From assembly GCA_028583605.1 (NCBI GenBank), contig CM053331.1, forward strand, positions 374,501 to 438,500: a stretch of DNA of 64,000 nt, given 5' to 3'. This document shows, one piece after another, positions 60,801 through 64,000 of the stretch. Source of the DNA: Dastarcus helophoroides (Eukaryota; Arthropoda; Insecta; Coleoptera; Bothrideridae). The number at the start of each line of letters is the position of its first letter. Position 1 is the first letter of the stretch. The position numbers and the translations under genes were made by a program. Under the pieces are notes generated by a model. It was not told where the DNA came from and ran no database searches. It saw only the letters and a list, made by a program, of their open reading frames with translations.

Positions 60801-62006
60801 ATTGGAAGAAATTTTAACTGACGAATTTTGAATTAATATTTTAATAGTCGAAATTCATAAAATGTAAAAAGTATGAATTTTCAAATAATTGCACTGAATA
60901 TCTGCGGCATACAAATTTAACATTAATTTGTTAAATATACACTGCTGCCATAGTGATTAGTTATAAAATTGTGGGGTCGTTCTAGCCATCAGATGGCGCT
61001 ACTTCTGTCGCGATGCGATGTTCAAACATCGTTTATAAACTGAACGATGTATCGATATTTTTATGGTTTACGATCGATGTTAAAACATCGATGTTTACAA
61101 ACGATACATCGATATTTTCAAAACATCGAACTATCGTTTGCATCCCTATATACATATACATATGGAGAAAAAGCGAGTTATTTTACTGGTACGTAACAAC
61201 GGGTTATACAATGACGTAGCACAAAATATAACACTAAAAGCTAGAAGCCCCTGATCATCTTATTAAAAATAATACATCCGTAACAACTAAGACAATAAAA
61301 TAAAAACATAACTATTACTTTGTGGGGTGTGTACTATGTAACCAAATCAGGCGAATCTGCCACCCCCAGGAACAAGATTTCCTTCAGATGTAATAATTTT
61401 AAAAATTTGATGAGCAAACATTTCGCAATTTACATAAAACTGACTAAATATTTTCGCTTGCCTACATGAGTCAGGTGGGGGAAGTACCCCAAAGCATGCA
61501 CATGAAATCTCCCAGCTAATACCCCACATAGCAAACCATGGATATTATTATGAATTATGCAAGTAACATTCATTTGTGAATAAATATTAGATGTATATCC
61601 ATATCCATGGCTTTCCTACGTGGATGCCCTCTTCCGACTCAATGTTCGAAGGCATGTAAGGACCAATGTGACTTTAAGGTTAAATTTTACGTGCACAATA
61701 ACCATTTTACTCTCTAATTCGGTTAGTCATTTCTAAATATGTTAAAAAATTAAATTGTCCCCAGATCGTCGCCGAGGTGGTGGCGCCTCTGTCACAAATG
61801 AAGAAGATCACGATGGTGTCGACCGGTTCCGGGGAAGTCGGGGCAGCCAAGTTGACTTCAGAGGTACTAAATATCGTGAACAAGATTCCGGATCTGATCA
61901 GATCGTCAACCGGAGTAGACATAGCCGAGGTAACAAGCAGCCATCGCGGTTAAAAGCCTGCAAACTGATAATATTTTATTTGTCACAGGCCCTCCACAGC
62001 GACTAG
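39814..62006 (+). CDS. Flo1: Flotillin-1 paralogue, copy C (7 exons, 426 aa, diverged)
   Basis: Coding exons: 39814-39865, 47391-47466, 47518-47608, 47661-47924, 49572-50186, 61765-61929 and 61989-62006 (stop TAG). The introns are GT-AG. Introns 1 (7.5 kb) and 5 (11.6 kb) are swollen by nested insertions, yet every exon keeps its length, phase and open frame, so the gene appears functional. SPFH domain 1-161 ([40 protein letters not shown]), EA-repeat coiled coil 162-366 ([20 protein letters not shown]), C-terminal tail 367-426 ending IAEALHSD. It differs from A and B at many sites: the N terminus [10 protein letters not shown] replaces M(A/T)[18 protein letters not shown] replaces [10 protein letters not shown], and SVLGIAQ replaces SVTGIAQ. 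It is the oldest branch of the three. A pseudogene is unlikely given the intact frame. Confidence 0.92.
40258..40605. mobile_element. Foldback (MITE-like) element, about 60-bp arms, intron 1 of copy C
   Basis: The left arm TATTCACATTTTTATGCAG then TTTATTGGCTTTTTCTTCGC, CGGTCACTCCTTTCACAATC and CTAAATTT has a near-perfect complement at about 40540-40605 (AAATTTAGGATTGTGAAAGG, AGTGACCGGCGAAGAAAAAG, CCAATAAACTGCATAAAAAT). The loop of about 210 nt contains a smaller inverted pair, CAGCGATTG and CAATCGCTG. A piece of the arm (TTTATTGGCTTTTTCTTCG) also marks the point near 27916 where copy A's 3' region diverges. Confidence 0.8.
41132..42120. mobile_element. Non-autonomous hAT-like element, 989 bp, perfect 8-bp target duplication
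   Basis: The ends CAGTGGCGGTTGGTGACTTT and AGACCAGCCGCCACTG are inverted and belong to the family at 35163-36687. GTTTTCGT occurs immediately outside both ends (41124-41131 and 42121-42128), an exact 8-bp duplication as expected for hAT. The interior differs from the other member and contains a GC-richer part. The short frame at 41188-41376 (-) shows no transposase features. Confidence 0.9.
42970..43041. mobile_element. AGGGATGCA-type element fragment
   Basis: AGGGATGCACAATATTTT followed by ATATCGATACTCGATTCAAT resembles the TAGGGATGCAACATCG family at 58153 and 58624. It is cut off by the LTR beginning at 43042. Confidence 0.5.
43042..43392 (-). mobile_element. Solo LTR, family 1, intron 1 of copy C
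   Basis: The + strand limits are TGTTACGGGCTTATCGGTTC and TTTACATTGCGTTACA, the exact reverse of the family 1 ends. Internal landmarks are present in reverse (CTGACTCGAGGGAAAGC, CCGCCTTTTTATAGTTTTGG, TCGCGGCCGCTTTCCCCTTA). Flanks ATAT and CTAT differ by one base. Confidence 0.85.
43490..45720. repeat. AT-rich GTCGAAATTT-type low complexity with a strand switch near 45230
   Basis: Up to about 45200 the + strand is pyrimidine-rich (TTTTCGACTTTTTT, TTTTTTAAAATTTTGAC). From about 45230 it is purine-rich (AAGTCGAAATTTCAAAATAA-like words). The block is therefore loosely palindromic. A GGTGGAACGGACTG family repeat (about 44500-44640) interrupts it. No genes. Confidence 0.75.
44500..44640. mobile_element. 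Dispersed repeat, GGTGGAACGGACTG family
   Basis: GGTGGAACGGACTGGTCCTT through TGAAACCAATAAAGATTAAA, AACACAACAACGCGTTCCGA and CAGCCAAGCTGTCATCTTCA. It is a nearly full unit, lacking GGTTGCTCTA. Confidence 0.8.
46367..46841 (+). mobile_element. Solo LTR, family 2, with nested insertion; target duplication ATAT
   Basis: The ends TGTAACAAAACGTAATTATA and ACGCGCGCAACA match family 2. ATAT flanks both sides (46363-46366 and 46842-46845). It contains GCGGCCGCC after a run of nine or more G, TATATAAGGCGGTCGAC as likely promoter, and AATAAAG. The foldback retroposon at 46481-46637 has inserted inside it. Confidence 0.85.
46481..46637. mobile_element. Second copy of the small foldback retroposon, nested in an LTR
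   Basis: AAACGATAT stands on both sides (46472-46480 and 46638-46646), a 9-bp target duplication. In reverse orientation it matches 39157-39297: ATTCTTCATGGTAGACCCTT, ACATTTCTTCGGCCCAG, TAAATAAATTGAAAAAAACA. One arm is partly rearranged here. Confidence 0.8.
46893..47285. mobile_element. Dispersed repeat cluster, GGTGGAACGGACTG family, intron 1 of copy C
   Basis: Several forward and inverted half units in succession. At 47203-47229 and 47234-47260 two 27-bp arms (AAGTTCTGCATTTCAATTTT then TGAAGAT) are exact complements around a 4-nt loop. The cluster ends CCAGTCCGTTCCACC about 100 bp before the exon 2 acceptor of copy C. Confidence 0.8.
48186..49350 (+). mobile_element. Solo LTR, family 1, split by a later insertion; target duplication GTAT
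   Basis: The left end is TGTAACGCAATG and the right end ACAAAGCCCATAACA. GTAT flanks both (48182-48185 and 49351-49354). The LTR body runs to about 48444 (CTATATAAGGCGGTCAGC, TTTCCCTCGAG) and resumes at about 49290 (GAGTTCAGTTTCAGTAGTGT, TAATCAATTCGAACCGA). Between them is the element described at 48445-49290. A 28-bp perfect inverted repeat with CGCAATG duplications sits just inside the left end (48198-48225). Located in intron 4 of copy C. Confidence 0.85.
48445..49290 (-). mobile_element. TAGGGATGCAACATCG family element nested in the LTR
   Basis: Read on the - strand it opens TAGGGATGCAACATCG (about 49070-49088) with several ATCGATGT words, then degenerate low complexity ending at GCGAAATTTTGGAATTTTC (about 48462). 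The same order appears on the + strand at 58624-59330. The added part to 49290 (GACAGTTCGATATCAGCAAC, GGTAGAG) also recurs at the right edge of the window. hAT-like ends are possible but unproven. Confidence 0.6.
50205..50345. mobile_element. Dispersed repeat, GGTGGAACGGACTG family, start of intron 5 of copy C
   Basis: GGACTGGTCCTTGGTTATCT then AAATTGAAATACAAAACTCT, CTGAAGATGACAGCTGTGGC, TGTCGAAACGCGTTG, and the inverted half TCTTTCTTGGTTTCAGGGGA with CAAGTTCTGTATTTCAATT. Confidence 0.75.
50934..50985. mobile_element. CAGGGCTTCGAACCGC-type repeat end (also at 52866-53010)
   Basis: CAGGGCTTCGAACCGCTATG then TTTTTCGTTCCGGTTTTCG occurs here and again at 52866, where it continues with repeated GGTTTTCGTTCCGACAAAAA. 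CAGGG openings are common in hAT-like miniatures, but no matching inverted end was found. Confidence 0.5.
51167..51301. repeat. Inverted repeat, about 36-bp arms
   Basis: AGGGTTTGGGGAGAACATTT then TTAAGGGTCTTAATTA (51167-51202) pairs with TAATTAAGACCCTTAAAAAT then GTTTTTCCTAAACCCT (51266-51301), with a few mismatches and a loop of about 63 nt. Probable MITE; intron 5 of copy C. Confidence 0.75.
51350..55140. repeat. AT-rich degenerate low complexity in intron 5 of copy C
   Basis: Continuous TTCGACTTTTT, AAAATTTGAC and TTTTCAAAATT-like words, pyrimidine-rich on the + strand to about 53900 and purine-rich afterwards. A GGTGGAACGGACTG fragment at about 53925-54002 (TCTTTTTTGGTTTCAGGGAA to CAGTCCGTTCCACC) marks the change of polarity. 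No gene. Confidence 0.7.
55570..55660. repeat. Short tandem duplication ATTGTATAATTTCATACAAT
   Basis: The 20-bp word, itself nearly self-complementary, occurs twice about 40 bp apart with GTATTGTAATGTATTGTATT between. Confidence 0.75.
55870..55990. mobile_element. Dispersed repeat, GGTGGAACGGACTG family, inverted half unit
   Basis: TATTTCTCTGAAGAGGATAG then CTTGGCTGTCGAAACGCGTT, CTTTGTTGTGTTTTTTAATC, TTTCTTGGTTTCAGGGGAGA and AGTTTTGTATTTCAA. Confidence 0.75.
56000..57270. other. Intronic DNA of copy C, nothing recognised
   Basis: AT-rich sequence without clear repeats. A TTACACAGGGTGTGCC word near 57078 resembles ends of common insect DNA transposons, but no partner end was found. Confidence 0.45.
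57280..57500. mobile_element. Foldback element, about 65-75-bp imperfect arms
   Basis: The left arm ATATCGTCGTTGCCGTAGAA then AAATCTTTCATGTG and GAGCAGAAAAACATAT is complemented by ATATGTTTTTCTGTTCTCCT and AGATTTTTCCACGGCAACGA at the right. A third partial copy (ATCGTCGTTACAGTGAAAAA) lies next to the left arm. Probable MITE in intron 5 of copy C. Confidence 0.7.
58153..59330 (+). mobile_element. Two successive TAGGGATGCAACATCG family copies
   Basis: The first copy opens at 58153 and is truncated near 58620. The second opens TAGGGATGCAACATCGTTCA at 58624 and continues with CATCGATGT words, AATTTCGACTTTATCTCG, then GAACCGAAAGATTAACG and TAATGCGAAATTTTGGAATT. The second matches 48445-49088 inverted. 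Just before it stands GACGCCGAAAAATAAAGCTA, which also adjoins the other copies. Another fragment lies at 61015-61150. Confidence 0.65.
59330..60880. repeat. AT-rich degenerate low complexity
   Basis: GTCGAAATTTTGA, AAAAAAGTCG and CGAAAATT-like words. One block (GTAAATTTCGAAAATTG, TTTTTCAAAAAGTCGAAATT, TTCTTTTTAAAAAAAGTC) is duplicated at about 60360-60480 and 60510-60630. Confidence 0.7.
61010..61155 (-). mobile_element. GATGCAAACGAT-type element fragment rich in ATCGATGT
   Basis: Repeated CGATGTTTACAAACGATACA, CATCGATATTTTCAAAACAT and the end CGTTTGCATCCCTATA; on the - strand it opens TATAGGGATGCAAACG, like the family at 58624. Confidence 0.55.
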
Positions 62007-62051
62007 TTGTTGGAAAATTTGAAAAAAAAAATCATCGTTTACTTGTACTCG

Positions 62052-62210
62052 TATACCACGTGACGTGTATGCAGCGATGTACCACGTGACGTGTACACAG
62101 TGATGTACCACGTGACGTGTACGTAGTGACGTAACACGTGACGTCTACGCAGTGATCTACCACGTGACGTGTATGCAGCGATGTACCATGTGACGTATGT
62201 CAATGTTTGC
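62052..62210. repeat. 26-bp minisatellite, about six copies, in the 3' region of copy C
   Basis: GTACCACGTGACGTGTACGC then AGTGAT repeats at 26-bp steps (CCACG at 62056, 62082 and 62108). It starts 46 nt after the stop codon and precedes the poly(A) signal, so it is probably transcribed in the 3' untranslated region. Every well-conserved unit contains the palindrome CACGTG overlapping GTGACGTG. Copies A and B have a single related ACTTGTACT word there but no array. Confidence 0.92.
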
Positions 62211-62350
62211 ACTACATTATTCACGTTAGATGGCCACATTTTTCTACAAACGTGCATTTTATTTTGTAAATGATTTTTTTTTACTTTTCAAGCTTATGAT
62301 TCAAAGTTAGATCCACGTTCATGCATTTGTTATCGAGGTTTTACAATGTT

Positions 62351-62356
62351 AATAAA
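62351..62356 (+). promoter_or_regulatory. Poly(A) signal AATAAA of copy C
   Basis: Located in AATGTTAATAAAATTATTTA followed by CAAATGAAATGGAA, essentially the same phrase as after copy B. It is 345 nt after the stop, beyond the minisatellite. Confidence 0.7.
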
Positions 62357-62459
62357 ATTATTTACAAATGAAATGGAAACATTAATTTTTCAACGTTAAA
62401 TAAACAACTTGCCCAATAGTAATGGATAAACGCAAAGGAAACCCCTTATGAAGGCATTA

Positions 62460-63859
62460 AACTTAATAAATTGTTATTAAAATTTCGAGTTTAGGATTGT
62501 AATTTTTGTTGTTTTATTTTGTTTATTCTTTTTTTGGTAACTTTCCAATTTTTTCCAAAATTTCCATTTTAAAACTCAACCTTTGTTCCCACAAAATTTC
62601 AATTTTTTTATACAAGTCACTTCTCATGATTAAACCTAAAATGAAATTTTTCTTAAAAGAATTTTTTGAGTGGGCTGCCAGCACCCGAATTTTTTGGGTC
62701 CATCGACTGAAGTGTTCTTCATCACTCAATTATTTCTACAAACAAGCAAAAACAGGTCAATATTTGTATGGAAAAAATTTCATAAGGATTGAAATCGAAA
62801 TTTTGAATTTAGTTTCGAAATGTTTGAAAAAACTTGGCTGCTTCTAGAACAATGTTTCTTGAAATTTTGAGTTTAAAGTCGAATTCGTCACGGTGGGCAA
62901 CATTATTTATTTTTTGTCAACTGTCATGAGGTGAAGTTTTAAATAAATTTAGATATCACGTAGTCATATTTCAAAAACTGTTTTAGAATATCGTCAACAA
63001 ACAATAAAAATTTAAATATTTTCAAACTGGGTCGTAGAAATGTTAAATAAAATTAATAAACATTTAAAGTCGAACTTTCGAACAACAAATTTCAAAATAT
63101 CCAATGACTGCTTTCGACTTAAAAATTCTAATTTCTAATGGAAGTCGAAGTGCATGAATTTTCGAAATTTTCGCATTTAAAACTAAACTAACTTGATTAA
63201 AAAAAATTCTAATTTAATTTTCGAATTGTATTAAAAAAAACTTGGGTACATTTTACTTTTTGTGTTTGCATTCAATAAACTTTGCGATTTTATCACAGTT
63301 TCAATAATTTTTTGTTTAAAATGTTATCAAATTCTACTGTTTTTTATTAAACATGTTGCTTCCTAACAAGTAATTGCAAATCATTTATTTGTCGCGGCAA
63401 TACCGGATTGAAAACGGTACCGTAAATGTAGTCAGTGGAGTCAACACAAGGTTAAAACTCGCACGCCATAAATAGAATTAAGGCGTGCCACATTTCAACA
63501 ATTTGAAATAGTTATCAATAAAATAACGAATTTTTAGGACAATTAATTTATTTGAAAATCATTCGGTCACAAAATAGTTCATTTCTTAATTAAATAGTTC
63601 TTAGACAATTAAATTGTTATAGGTACTTAATCAATCTACAGTTCACAGCCTTAGGAATGTATAATTAAAAAATAATAGCAAAATAAAATCGTTGAAGTAA
63701 TAATAATAACAATACAGTAACAGTCATTTGATACATTTTATAAACACGATGAAAAAAAAAAAACTTGATACACGAGGGCAAATTAAATATAAATCGCAAT
63801 TATTCTCCCAAATCATAACTATTCTCCCAGCTTCTAAGTTAAAATTAGCGACCATTTAG
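62460..63859. other. Downstream of copy C, no gene recognised
   Basis: AT-rich sequence. A truncated copy of the small foldback retroposon (CAACAAACAATAAAAATTTA, ATTTTCAAACTGGGTCGTAG, AAATGTTAAATAAA) lies at about 62998-63055. The phrase TATTCTTTTTTTGGTAACTT at 62523 is shared with about 55143. The overlapping short frames at 62506-62847 show no family features. Confidence 0.5.
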
Positions 63860-64000
63860 TCTTACCCAATTCACACCGCTTTTGGCTTTATTTTTCGACG
63901 TCAGAAATGAGGCAATTCGGTATCAGCAACGGTAGAGTACAAAAATCGGATAATTCGGTATCAGCAATAAGGGGGACAGTTCGATGTCAAAACTGGGAAA
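63860..64000. repeat. Dispersed repeat 'GGTATCAGCAACGGTAGAG', running off the right edge
   Basis: GGCTTTATTTTTCGACGTCA, ATTCGGTATCAGCAACGGTA and CGGTATCAGCAATAAGGGGG match the sequence at about 49115-49280 next to the nested element in copy C intron 4, and in reverse at about 58535-58610. Confidence 0.7.

Noticed and set aside
39814..62006. Copy C as a pseudogene because of its very large introns and diverged sequence
   Set aside because: All seven exons keep exact length, phase, GT-AG junctions and an open frame through to the stop.

Overview
The window is AT-rich, repeat-laden animal DNA, almost certainly from an insect. A beetle is a reasonable guess, but the order cannot be fixed from the sequence. 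The basis is three intron-containing genes whose conceptual proteins read as insect-type flotillin-1, set among insect-style hAT miniatures, Gypsy-like solo LTRs and satellites. Only these three genes can be supported as protein-coding.

Layout. 1-2875: 125-bp satellite with a 375-bp higher-order period, running off the left edge. 2876-9660: gene-free DNA with degenerate GTCGAAATTT-type low-complexity sequence, a 50-bp tandem array and a CpG-richer island near 8.4-8.7 kb. 9665-15270: an array of large imperfect palindromes with a period of about 540-585 bp. 15828-17500: a solo LTR, a CpG-rich stretch and dispersed inverted repeats. 17704-27689: flotillin copy A. 28140-29257: Penelope-like and LINE-like debris, including a broken PHD-finger ORF1. 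30554-38560: copy B. 39157-39297: a small foldback retroposon. 39814-62006: copy C, which spans over 22 kb because introns 1 and 5 are packed with nested insertions. 62052-62210: a 26-bp minisatellite just 3' of copy C.

The three genes lie head-to-tail on the + strand. All have seven coding exons of identical length (52, 76, 91, 264, 615, 165 and 18 nt, stop included), identical phases and intact 426-codon reading frames. Copies A and B also share promoter-proximal and intron sequence, so they are a younger duplicate pair. Copy C is older. Flotillins form homo- and hetero-oligomeric membrane scaffolds, so three co-linear paralogues could supply different subunits; that is an inference. The tandem triplication, with several exons more diverged than a neighbouring intron, is the most unusual biological feature. 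The palindromic satellite and the well-delimited nested insertions are the main structural observations. Divergence figures are counts by eye, not alignments.
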